Part shown: positions 11,052 through 24,200 of the stretch, one piece after another
How the letters are laid out: the number at the start of each line of letters is the position of its first letter
Position numbering within the stretch: the first letter of the stretch is position 1
Origin: Mactromeris polynyma
Lineage: Eukaryota; Mollusca; Bivalvia; Venerida; Mactridae
Direction: 5' to 3'
Assembly: GCA_032209605.1 (NCBI GenBank)
Contig: JASFXZ010000001.1
Span: forward strand, 11,736,256 to 11,800,255
DNA: 64,000 nucleotides
Program-made: the position numbers and the translations under genes
The notes under the pieces: model-generated
What the model saw: only the letters and a program-made list of their open reading frames with translations
Databases searched by the model: none
Told to the model about the DNA's origin: nothing

Positions 11052-12141
11052 GAACTTGATTTGTTTATTTGTGCTCAGATATTTTTTTATTGTATTCATT
11101 AAACTTATAAAAATGTGTCTCGATTTTTTTTTCTGAAAATGTCCATTAATAAGTAGAACATGCTGAATGGTAGCCTTATGAACAATTTACCTTAATTCTC
11201 TTTATATTTTTTCTATTTAACATTATGCGTTCTTGATTTGAAAATTTCCCGTCTGAGTTTTCAAACTGTCTAAGCATGTCGAGAGATAGGACGAAATATT
11301 GATGGCATTTAACTGATTTGAAGTTGATTATGCCGAGGGGCATAAAGTGTTACGCCTGCCCATTTTGAGCGAAAAATTGGTTTCTGATCAATAACTCTTG
11401 AAAGGATAGATTCATATTTGGCTCATAAGCATAGGATAGTAAATTGCAGTTCCGTTTTGATTACTATCCTTCATTTTTTTAGCTTGAAATGCATTTTAGC
11501 CGACTTGCATTAAATACTGGTAATACTAGATACATGTACATGACCACGTGCAGTTCAACCTTCCATAACGGTGACTCGTACATAACGTGACTGTGTCCGT
11601 TAAGGTTAGACACCTTGTTCGACCACATAAACTTCCTTATTGTCTGATATTGTGTGAAGTCAAAACACAGAGATCTATTTTAATGGAATTTTTATATTTC
11701 GTACACAGTACAATAATAAGAACAATTTACATCAACACTAACATTTAGTAACAAAATAAGTAATTAACAAATTTCACAGATACATATGCGATCAGTTCTA
11801 TTTCCTATTAAAATACTGAAATGTAGGTTTAAAAAGACACTTTCTTCAACATGTTTCAGTATTTTACTTGTATATATCTATTTTGTGTAAAGATATTTAA
11901 ACAAGTAAGTTTGATGGAAATCTTAATACAAATGGGTGTGCGTCACACAAAAATATCAAGAAATACATATAATTGAATAAGGACAAATGCAAGGTAATGT
12001 CTTAGATTTTCATTAATGTAATGATAACAAAATAGTTAGCACAATATATTATGATGGGGTGTCATAACAGTTGTCAAGTGTTTCAAATAATAATACTTGT
12101 GAATTGAGAGATTGTCAGAGCTTTAAAACCAAATCTTGATG
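11052..12141. other. Space between convergent genes; likely 3' UTR of both
   Basis: AT-rich, no coding exon seen. Candidate signals: ATTAAA (+) at 11098-11103 for PARS2; AATAAA read on the - strand at 11086-11091 and 11064-11069 for the - gene. If these are used, the two transcripts end within a few tens of bases of each other or overlap. Confidence 0.4.
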
Positions 12142-12274
12142 TCAAGTTTTCCACATAGTCTGCATTCGTCGAAATTCTTTGCCTATCTCTTTGGGTCTAT
12201 TTCTATAAAACTGGCTAAATGCTTCTTTTAACTTTTTCTGAGTCTGCAGATCCTCATCCATTACATGTCTTGGA
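12142..12274 (-). CDS. Terminal exon of the - strand unrecognised gene
   Basis: Acceptor TTTATTATTCAG, then T completing a codon and PRHVMDEDLQTQKKLKEAFS to FRRMQTMWKT, stop TGA at 12144-12142. Charged, coiled-coil-like. Downstream is convergent with PARS2. Confidence 0.82.
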
Positions 12275-15200
12275 CTGAATAATAAAAGAGAGAGAATAAG
12301 TTGCTACAGGGAACGCCACTTACACAAGACAGTGCCTCCCTGAACAGATCTCGGGGGGAAAACAACATTCCATAAAACATAAGGCACTTGAGGAGGCTCG
12401 AGGGTACATACATAAGGGAACAAAAATGCAATGAATGGCCTGGCTGACCATAAGGAATAACTAGAAGAATCAAAGAGGACAAACAGTGGGGGGACGGGAC
12501 TGAAATAATAAGTTCATAATAATAGAATAGAATATGTTTCCCTATATATTATTAAAGAGTTTATCTTGATGGGTGAAAGGCAAAACTAGTCTACCTACTT
12601 ATAAATAAAGAAGCAGTTAACCTTGTTTTTCCTCTCACTCTTTTGTCTGTTCTTTTGTATTGCTTAGTTGGAGTTTTAGCCATTACTGTTCATTTACAAT
12701 TTCTAAGTGACATTCATCTTGTGTGTCAATTCTTAGATAATGAAAACAGTATGACAAACATAATCATCTTTGAAAGAGCATTTTACATCTATACGCATCA
12801 GTCTGTTTGATAAAATATACATATAGAATCCTTGAGGAAAAATGATTTTTCCTAAAACTTATTTTTGATGCATATAGTTTGGAATTTCATTAAAATTAAG
12901 CCAACAGTTTGATTGTAATTTTCATTGAGGACAAGTTAAGAATAACTGGGATAACAACTGATATGGAACAGCAATGCATATTTATTTACAATGGTTGTTA
13001 GCTGATCCATATAATTTTCACTACATTCTGATATATAAGCAGTATGTTACATTCAATCTACAATCTGTAGCGGATCGGTAGTCCAACGGTAACACGCTTG
13101 GACTTGTAATCCTGGGATCGCAGGTTCGATTCCCCGCTCCATCACTGACCGTACTAACAGTCTTTCGGACGAGACTTTAAAAACCGATGTCCCGTGTATG
13201 ATGCTTTACATCGAGCACGTTAAAGAACCAGGGGTGCTTCTGGAACTGGGGCATCTTCTGTATCATGCACTATCCTCCAAAAATCTAATATGACTAACAT
13301 TCTTCCGGAGGCGTCGCCCATGTGGGAAACCGGTGGCGACAATAAATAAATGCAAATACAACAAATCTACAATCATCTGCACTAGGGACCACAGGAGTTT
13401 AACATGAGTTCTCTCCCTTAGTACCCTTTATAACTATAAAAGCAACAGAGTAAAATTACAGCGTCCAGTTTAGTTAAGTACACTGTTGCATCAAACACAG
13501 GGAGATAACTCTAGAAAGGATAAAGGGAGAGAACTCGTGACAATCTCCTGTGCTTGGGAATTAAGTTTGTAACATCAATCATCATTACAATTTTAAACTG
13601 TACTATCACAAATAATAAGGTTGTTTTTACCCTTTATCAGAGCTACTCTTCATTCCATTTGTCCTCGTACCAGCGACAGGATTCTGTCAACAGAAGTAAT
13701 ACACAATTATACCAGCATTTCATACATTCACAACTTACATCACTCCAGGTATTATAACTTATTAAGATATTATTGTGAAAGATGTAACAGAATTATCAAG
13801 TCTGCTTTCTGTGCTTATTGAAAATTGCAAAAAAAGCATATTCCATTGTACATGAACTGTAAGGTATTATGTCATTGGTTCATCGTGGTCTGATATTGTT
13901 TTATCATTGACATATTTACTATCATTGATCTGACTGCTGAAATTCATTAAAACGCATGATCACTAAACAAACATTTATCAAGTGAGAGAAAAGTCACTGA
14001 TTATCAGGTAGAGATTAGGAAGGATATTAAAGGTACATAGTCTTTGACTTTTGTCAAAACAGAAATAGTCGTAAATATCAGAAAACTGTGGTACAGGTCT
14101 TCATACCAATGTACTCTAACACTGCATTGTCACTTAGCTTACATATTTCCCAAAACCACAAATACACGAGTTTGATACCAGTATTTACTATCCTAACTTA
14201 CGCGGCAAGTTATCGCTAGCATAGGAAATACCAGTATTGAGCTTGTGTTTTGCTGCTCCAGGAAATTGGTTTGAAAAGTTATATGCAACGTTGTAGAGAA
14301 CGTTTGTATGGAGGCATTAACATGCACTTTTCATAAAAATTATTACGTGGCATATTTTGATGGAAAATAAGACTTTTTCTCAAAATTATTACGTGGCATA
14401 TTTTGTTGGAAAATAAGACTATCTACCTTTAAGCATTTATACATACTGAGATATATCCATTGCCGTGTTTGTTACTGACAATGACTGTCATATTTCTCAT
14501 ACAAGGGTGCCGTGTCTGATTAGGGCGGAAAGACGGAGGTCCGAGTGTAGGCTATATTAATAAAGAGAATGAATAAAGGAGGTGAGATTAAGAGGAAAAT
14601 AGTGAGTTGTAAGTTGTTAGTGGGTATATGACAAGGGCTGATCAAAATGTAACTATAGTAAAACCTCAATTAATAATAAGACAACCTCAAAATTAAGAAC
14701 ATAATTTTCAAGTCCATTTTCACTGTATTGCTCTCGACCTGAATATTAAGACTACCTCAATAAGAAGACCAGTTCTCAAGGGTCCAAAGATTGGTCTTAT
14801 TTTTGAGGTTTTTACTGATTGTATTATTATTTACTGATTTGGTTCATAAGGTATGGAAAGGCTGACTAGATTATGAGCACTGCAGTAAAAGTACTTTTTG
14901 ATCAGCCTTCGTCTCATCAAAACGTTCTTAATCAGATTTGATTATCGTGAGCGAAAACACTAGAACAAAAATATTTGTGCAATATGTGTTATACGTTCAT
15001 TGTTAACATTATCAGTAATCATAATAAAGGTAAATCATTTGATTTTTAATCAGATCTAACGGTCATAGTATAACTATTTATACAAAAAAAATATACATTG
15101 TATTTATATAAATAAACTAGAATTGGATTGAACAAAAATAGTTTGAGATTTATCTCAATTCTGACTTTCAGTGAAATCAGGCCAGTATGCTCAAAAACTT

Positions 15201-18200
15201 GAGACTCAATTCCGAAAAGTTATTTGAGACTTCCCTCGAATTCTATGTGAAAAAAGAATTGAAGAACTAAGCCTCAACTGAAATGTTGATTTTGCATTCA
15301 AATATTTGATATTGGCTCAATACTTGAAAATGAGTCATATATACAGATTTGAGAGAAAACTTAATTGAGTGCAAACAATCAGATCTGAGTTTGAGAGAAG
15401 GTACTATAATGAAGGAACGAGTCGGGTAAGATAATATTATCGAAATACAGCTGTAAAATACACACCAATAATTTAAACATAAACATGGAAACCATTTCAA
15501 ACAACAAAACAAATCTATTTAAACAACCATGTTCAGTTGGTATGAAAACATAACCAATTAGAACAAAGTCGACTGTTCCATCTAACATGTTCGATCATTC
15601 AATATTCTATAAGGTAGGATGTTACAGATTAAACACGAATAAAATCATCTGTGTACAGGGGTGTCACTAATTTTTGAGTTAGCAGGGAAATCATCAAAAG
15701 TCTGGGGGTAATCCCCTTAATTAAGATCACTCATAGAAAAGTAGCCGGGTGATGATGCTAAAATTACCGGTAATTTTACCGGCTACTGGCTCTTATTGAC
15801 ACCCCTGTGTGTACTGATATTAATCATTTCTAGGGTTATAACATTTATGTGAGGTCACAAACATACTAGGTCAGGGTTATAAAACATGGAATTAGCTTCA
15901 TATTAATTATACGCTTGGAGAGAAATTTCTATTTTGAAATATTTTTCTGCAATAACTTGTAACTATATAGGGCAATACACAGACACCATGTTGTCCAAAT
16001 ATAACTGGGACTTGCACTAGTCAATACACAGGCACCATGTTGTCCAAATATAACTGGGACTTGCACTAGTCAATACACAGGCACCATGTTGTCCAAATAT
16101 AACTGGGACTTGCACTAGTCAATACACAGGCACCATGTTGTCCAAATATAACTGGGACTTGCACTAGTCAATACACAGGCACCATGTTGTCCAAATATAA
16201 CTGGGACTTGCACTAGTCAATACACAGACACCATGTTGTCCAAATATAACTGGGACTTGCACTAGTCAATACACAGGCACCATGTTGTCCAAATATAACT
16301 GGGACTTACACTAGTCAATACACAGACACCATGTTGTCCAAATATAACTGGGACTTACACTAGTCAATACACAGACACCATGTTGTCCAAATATAACTGG
16401 GACTTGCACTAGTCAATACACAGACACCATGTTGTCCAAATATAACTGGGACTTGCACTAGTCAATACACAGACACCATGTTGTCCAAATATAACTGGGA
16501 CTTACACTAGTCAATACACAGACACCATGTTGTCCAAATATAACTGGGACTTACACTAGTCAATACACAGACACCATGTTGTCCAAATATAACTGGGACT
16601 TGCACTAGTCAATACACAGACACCATGTTGTCCAAATATAACTGGGACTTACACTAGTCAATACACAGACACCATGTTGTCCAAATATAACTGGGACTTG
16701 CACTAGTCAATACACAGACACCATGTTGTCCAAATATAACTGGGACTTACACTAGTCAATACACAGACACCATGTTGTCCAAATATAACTGGGACTTACA
16801 CTAGTCAATACACAGACACCATGTTGTCCAAATATAACTGGGACTTACACTAGTCAATACACAGACACCATGTTGTCCAAATATAACTCATTCTCATGTT
16901 ATTAACTTAAATTTTAATCCATTGACCACTAATTTCAGATATTTATTTCCAATGAGATGCTCAGATACCACATACAGTCGAACCTGCTTTAAGAAGCCAG
17001 ATATTGGATACATCAAATGTAGCTGCTTAGAGCAAGTGGCTGTTAAATACAGATGTACTTGATGTCAACGTATCCATTTCTGATTCATCAAAATTTGCTG
17101 CTTAAGACACATGATGCTTTGATTCAGGTGACCACAAATACAAGTTCAACTATGTACTAATTCAAGCTTCACTGACAAATGACGATAATTGAACTAATGT
17201 ACTTTACTAAAACTTAATAGCTCATATTTTTCAGTTTTACATAAAGCACAGTGTGCAAAGGATATAGCTTATAGTATTTATGAATATCATACCGCATACA
17301 TCAATCACATTTGTTACAAACAAAGAATCAGACATTTTACAATGGTTGTACATTTTGGTATTCAATGAGTTAGCAAAGACACCATGCCACTAGTCAAAAC
17401 GATGGATAATTTGTCTGGAAAAACAGAATTATTTCATATAATTCCAAACACTTGGCTGATTAATGTGGAGGTAAATTTGACTGGAATTGATTCTAGGTAT
17501 ACATAAGAACATAAGTATTATTTTGAAACACGAAAAAAAAGTGTTAGGACCGAAGAGAAGGGCAGCAGCTGCTGGAATATGTTTAGACAAGAAATTTCTC
17601 TGAGATGTTATACTTCCTTGTTCAAATCATTTGTTTATACCTGCCAGTCTCTGGTGTACAGCTGCAAATAGGAAATGTACCATACCCGCGTCAACTATTG
17701 TATCTTGTATATCAATATATTCTGTATATATATTGGTCAAAATATCTTGTGACCAACAATTTTAAACAAGATTATTCATCAATCAGAAATATATTTTTTC
17801 TTAAAATATTTTGCAATTAATTTTGTATCTCAAAACACAATTAATATTTGTGTACAACAATGGAGATTGTCAAGAGTTCTCTCTATTTATCCCTGCTAAA
17901 GTTCTCTCCCTTTATCCTTATACACAGTACTATGTACTATAGAAGGGATTAAGAGAGAGAACTCGTGATAATCTCCTGTGGTGTACAATTAGTACATTAA
18001 TGACGTGACGATATGTTACACAAAACAGTGCTCTGAAATGTAAGAAGATAGAAATACAATACCAGTTGAGGTATTACTTTGTGTTTCAAGTATAGGCCAA
18101 AAGTTAGAAGTAATTAACTTTAGAAATGTTCGAACAGAAGGTTAAACTAATATAATTATAATTATGGAGCTCTATCCACTCATTTCATAATTATACATTC

Positions 18201-21200
18201 TTTTAGGTAAGTATAATCACAATGAGTCATAATCCTTCGGTCAAATTGAGTAATTTGTCTATTTATTTTTCTTAAATTATTGGCTCATTTTTATCACGTG
18301 ACTTAATTAGTTAAGTTTTCAAATGAATGTGTCGATCGATAACTTTTGGGATTAGTTTGGAACAAAAATATTAAAATAAACAAAATGTCCAATAACTTTG
18401 CGTGCTAATTGAAAAATTGATATCATATGTTGCCTCTGACATTCTAAAGTTTCTTCTACTATTGACCTTTTTGTGAAATTTTTTAATTAGGATAATTTGA
18501 AGTGAAAGTTGATATTCAGGTTACAAGTAGGAACAATGAAAAGGGAATATGGTATTACAGGGAAAACAAAGACACAGAAAGAAATAATGCAAATACCAGA
18601 GTCTTTTTCTTGTTTTTGTACTGAAAAAATGTATATATTTGTGTAAAAAACTAGTCTTAACAGTAAGACTAATCACGGGTTACGTAGATATCATTGTATA
18701 CATCATATAAAGTATAAACATGTATGTTCCTATAAGAAGAATTTCTGCCAAGTTAATTGGGCCTGGGCCCTTATTCACAAACACTTCAACACTGACTTAG
18801 ACTTTAAATTTATACTTACCAGCCTTTTGTTTTCGTTAAACATAAACAAATGAAATTTAATTTGTTTTAATTGTTGTTACCCACTGTACACTATTGCCAA
18901 GCTTTATGAAAATCTTTACTGTTGTAACAATGTAGGATCAAAAAGAACATTAAACACTTTCAAGTGCGAGTCTGCATGAGTTTCAGTCTTAAAATGTTTG
19001 TGAAAAATTCCCCTGATTACATGATTTGGTTCTCCTAACAGTATTATTAACACCACATAGCTTTAATACACCAACTTATGTACTCTAACAGGTATATTGG
19101 GCACAGTGACCCCTATACTTAGTACAGCATTCCATAAAATCCATTAAACACTCAGTGGGGATAAAACTAATGATAAAACTATCATCAACAAGGTTATCGC
19201 AAGATTGAAACACTACAGATATTAGTCGCCTTTGACTCTACATGAATTTATGATTTTCTACATTCTTCCTGCATGGTATTCTGGATGTCTCTCAGTATGC
19301 TGAATTCGCGATCTCATAAAAAGTGTGTATAATTTACTCTGTTACAAAATACTAATTGGCTACAATGTGATTCTAATTATTGTTGACAAAAAACAAATAC
19401 TCATTGTCATTGTTGGTATATTCAACGCTTTGTTTTATGCACATACATTGAACCAATTTATTCAAACCATGTCTGCATTTTCTTATAAACAATACAGTAT
19501 ATCGAGGGCTCAACGCAACACTGTCATATCTCCTATGTATTTATGTAGGAGTTACGACAGCCCCTAAGAAAAGAACTGCTACAGTTCATGAATTATTCAT
19601 GAACTATTCATGAATAGTTCATGTTCACAATTCATGAAAAAGTCATGAAATTCCTTGAAGTCTGAATGAGACTAATTCTTGAAATGTTCATGATATTATT
19701 AGTTCATGAATTGGATATGATTCATGAACAATCCATGAACAGTCCATGAAGTATTATCAAGAATCTTTAATGGACATTTCATTGCCAAACATTCTTGAAT
19801 TGTTCATGAACTATTCAACAACCCAGTATTTTATGTTCAGTTCATTACAGGTTCATGAACACAAAGGTTGATGAACAGTTCATGAACTTTTTCCTATACA
19901 GCATCATAGTCTCATTTAGACTTCATGTTCTGGACATGAATTGTTCAAGATACTTATTACTTGAATAGTTTATGAACTGTTCTAGGTAAGCCATACATCA
20001 TTGGTTAAGGTATTCTGTATTTTGTATTTGCGTTTATTTATCATCGCCACCGGTTTCTCATATGGGCGATGCCTCCAGAAGAATGTTAGTCATATTAGAT
20101 TTTTGGAGGATAGTGCATGATACAGAAGATGCCCCAGTTCCAGAAGCACCCCTGGTTCTTTTACGTGCTCGATGTAAAGCATCATACACGGGACCTCGGT
20201 TTTTAAAGTCTCGTCCAAAAGACTGTTAGTACGGTCAGTGATGGAGCGGGGAATCGAACCAGAAATCCCTGGATTACAAGTCCAGCATTTTACCACTGGA
20301 CCACGGATCCGCTAGGTATTCTGACCTTTCCCTTCTATATATATGGCAACTAAACACAATTAAATATATTTCTAAATTGTATAATGTATGTTAAATTTAA
20401 TTTCACAGCAGTTGCAAGTTATAATATTCTAGGCAGGAGTGAGCTTGTCGGTCGGTCGGTCGGTCTGTCGGTCGGTCGGTCTGTCGGTTTTCATGGTTTC
20501 CGGACGATAACTCATGAAAGGCTAGACAGATTTGAAAATTTTTTGGTACACAGGTGTAACATCAGAAGATACAGGTCAAGTTCGATATTGGGGCTGGTGG
20601 GGCCAAGGTCAAGGTCACTGTTACTAAAAATAGTTTCTCTTACTTTCACTTACTAGCAAATGGTTTCCGGACGATAACTCATGAAAGGCTAGACAGATTT
20701 GAAAATTTTTTGGTACACTGGTGTTACATCAGAAGATACAGGTCAAGTTCGATATTGGGGCTGGTGGGGCCAAGGTCAAGGTCACTGTTACTAAAAATAG
20801 TTTCTCTTACTTTCACTTACTAGCAAATGGTTTGTTTTTAGTTGTAAACGACTTATCTTTCTGTGAAAATAACTGTTATTTCTAGCATATTGTTTGATAT
20901 ATTTTGCATTGATTTAGTTCCATTTTGCCCAGCTTTTTGTGAGCAATTCTATACAAGTTCAGTTTTTTATTTCACAGGAACTGTTGATTAGTTCTTACTG
21001 TTCTGTTGGCAGCATTTTTGGTTTATTACATTCAGATACTAGCAAATGGTTTGTTTTTGTTGTTGAAGACTCGCCTTTCAGTGAAAATAACGGGATTTCT
21101 TTTAAAATCCATTGAAATAAGGCATAATATAATGTTATATCCAGGTAGTTTGATTATTTGATTAAATCTGTGAAACTGCAGTCAAGGACAATGGAACAAA

Positions 21201-24200
21201 ATGTCTTGATTGCAAATATAAATTGTATCAATTTAATACGCTTTGTTGCTATATTTGTTCGAATTTGAATGCAAAATGTTCAGATCTTGGGAGTTAAAAT
21301 CAAATATATTGGTGTTACTAGTTCATACTCTAGTCGAATGTATCATTATATTTCTTTGTGACAAAGTGCTATATATTACTGTTCATTTTTTCTATTTTAT
21401 TGATTTTGACCTGACTCCCATACTGTGGTATTCATATCACCTCCGAAATATTAAAATGTACACAATTCTTATTATAACCCCACTTCAAAATATGCAATGG
21501 GGGCTATATGGGAATCACCACTTGTTCCGTCATGTCACATAACATGGTTTTCCATGAATTATTTCTACCAAGCCTAGTTGTGTATATTGTCGGCACATTC
21601 TGATTGTGGTCCTGTAGTGATAGATAGTGATAGATAATTTCATTGTCTTGACTGGCGGCCATCTTTGAATTTATCAAAAATATGTCTGACAAAGCGGTAT
21701 TGTGGGGGTATTAATCACCTTCAGTGATAGCTCTAGTTTTTAATGGTGTTTTTAGTGGAAAAAATTTAGAAATATGTAATTATTGATAAAGGGAGGTAAT
21801 TTACTAAAATAATTAAAAATATTTAAAAAATGTTAGTTTAAGTCTTGGAAGTGACACAATTTCGCAACAGTGTAAATTTTCTTATGTTTTGCAATGAACT
21901 TCATTTGCAATGAATAAATTATACTTTTGAAAGAAATAACAAAATTGCAAACTCCAATTTCATCATGCGTAAATAATGTAAAATTTAGGCAGTATTCCTG
22001 AACTGTCCATGACAAGTTAACTCAACAGAAATCCACAAAATCTATCAGTGGCTGTGCAAGGAACATGGTTTAAGTACACTGAACATTGCTTAGTACTGAG
22101 GGATACAACTTTGTTATGGAGATTTTTTGTCAGAGCTCTTACAGCCTAGTCAAGACAGTCATACCACAACCACTCCCTTAAAGCATACCATCCATGTACA
22201 TTACTATTTATGACTTGTAACTTTCAATTTACATTAAAATAGTCACAGATTTGGTAAATGGAATAATTTTTAAAATGTCACTATGAAACTGTTTAAGAAC
22301 TTCATGAAATGGATATGATTGCTCTGGCAAATGTTCATGGTCATTTCAAGGACTTAGCAGTATTCTTTAATTGTTCATGAACCGTTCATGAACATAATTC
22401 AAAAACAGTTCATGTCCAAAAGTTCATGAACACAAATGAAGAACTGTTGAAGACCAGTTCATGAACTGTTCTTGAAGTTTTTGAAAAGTTCATGATTTCA
22501 TGAACTGCATTTCACTGGGGAGTGTTGCGTTGAGCCCTCAATATATACAATTAGAAGGAAATTTGCAAGAATAGCTAATTTATGTTGTACACTGAAAATA
22601 GATGCCTTGCCTCAACATTGAGCACTTTCAACACCATCACCAGTTTACTTTAAGGGATATGTCAATCAATGTGGTACACTCATACATTCTCAGAACCAAC
22701 TCCTTGACAAACAAGAGCAAATATATCCATACTTTATATATGGGGAAATGAGCAACACTCAATAAAAGGTATAAGTTACTGTTCCATCATGAAGTAATAA
22801 TATACATTATATAGTACATGTATACTTAATAGTATTCTTACCTTCTCTGTACTTTCAGTCAGCATGTCCATGCCTTTCTTTAGAAGAATATAACCATCGT
22901 CTAGGGCAGTTTTGTTCATATCCAGTATTTCCGTTGTGGTCTTTTCCTCTCTATGTGTTTCATTATCTTGTTGTCCATATTTACCCATCACAGGATGGCT
23001 TGAATAAATGTTTTTATCAACAGCTGGAAGTAGATCACCAATGCTATAGTTTGTAGCTTGGCCATCCATTGCTTGCCTATTTACATATGAATAGTGATGA
23101 TTCCACATCGGTTCCTTTAGTTGACCATCATTTACAACACGAACGTCTCGAACATTGCTTCTATGTGTACTATGTCTAAGTTCACGTTGCGACACTGCAG
23201 AACTAGCACGTGTTACTGTTGCATATTTTCTTTGGCCTGTTTGAGTTCTAGAGGTATTGCAATGAAGTGTGGAATTTCTTGGTGTCACCTTTCCTGGCAC
23301 TGGCGACCCTGGTGATCCAGAAACAGCAGAGTTTGGTCTTGATATCGTCACACTATCTTTTTGATCAACTGACCCAGCTCTTGAGGCGGGATTAGAACCT
23401 AAACCTAAATTATTGCATAATGTATTTTGTGCATGCTCAGGAGAACTTCTACCCCACTGAGCAACTGATGGTTCAGCGTTTTGAATACTTATTTTCCTGA
23501 GCACCAATGTAACTGGCTTCATACTATCAATGCTATACACTGTGCTTTCTTCTGTTGGCTGGAGCACCTCGGGTTGGTAGCACCGATTTAATTCTTTGTT
23601 TCTTTTTAACTTAGCATATGACCAGTTACTGTCTTCACTCTCTATTCTTTTTTCAATCCGTAAACTATCATGGGCAAGTTTGACATCTGGGTCAGGCAGT
23701 TGTAGTATTGTTGGTTGATGTGTGTATGAAAATTTTACTCTACCATTTACACCTTCTTCGACAACTCTAGCATCTTGCATCGAGTATGCCACATCTCCTG
23801 CGATTTGTCCAGTGTGGGAAGGCAGTTCTGATAAATCAACCATACTTGAATACATACGCTGCATTTCTGGTCTTAGTAACCTCAGCTGATTCTCCTGATC
23901 TTCTCCGTCACTTTCCATTCCATGTTTGATTTCAGCACTTGATGTTTTAGATGAATAACCCTCATCTTCGTCCTCTTCAGTCTTTATATACCTTCTATCA
24001 TTTTTTGAAAACTTAAGTAACCTCTTTATTTTCATGTATGTATTACTTCTCTCCAGCTGCAGTCTAGTTTGATTATCAACAGCATCTCGAATCTTTTCTA
24101 GGCCACTATCAGGGTTTTTCAAATCTCTGTAACTATCCATATCACTTTTAACACATTTCTTGGTTTCATCACTTTCTTCTCGTTCTACGAATCCAGCCGT

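Larger units (their letters stand above)
19502..22541. mobile_element. 3.04-kb non-autonomous DNA transposon with TTCATGAAC subterminal palindromes
   Basis: Terminal inverted repeats of 21 bp (19502-19522 and 22521-22541) match at 20 of 21 positions; core GGGCTCAACGCAACACT. TATA flanks both sides (19498-19501, 22542-22545), a likely target duplication. Just inside each end are dense copies of the palindromic words TTCATGAA and GTTCATGAAC: about 19590-19980 on the left and 22320-22510 on the right, arranged as possible transposase-binding arrays. No transposase frame is present. The interior holds a SINE, a GTCG microsatellite and a 167-bp tandem duplication. I do not recognise the superfamily. 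Confidence 0.8.

Noticed and set aside
12261..12482. 73-codon - strand open frame
   Set aside because: It overlaps the acceptor of the terminal exon in a different frame; the exon frame joins the upstream exon in phase and this one does not.
13066..13140. tRNA gene (B box GGTTCGATTCC, TGT-like anticodon)
   Set aside because: It is the head of a SINE: body, tail and target duplications follow, and a second copy exists at 20018-20313.
13554..13821. + strand open frames and a possible + exon
   Set aside because: They overlap the - strand exon 13683-13631, which fits its gene's phases; no + strand partner exons were found.
20090..20296. 68-codon - strand open frame
   Set aside because: It lies wholly inside the SINE copy.
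21504..21692. - strand frame with a MAAS start-like context
   Set aside because: Lies inside the 3-kb transposon with no donor or similarity; probably chance.
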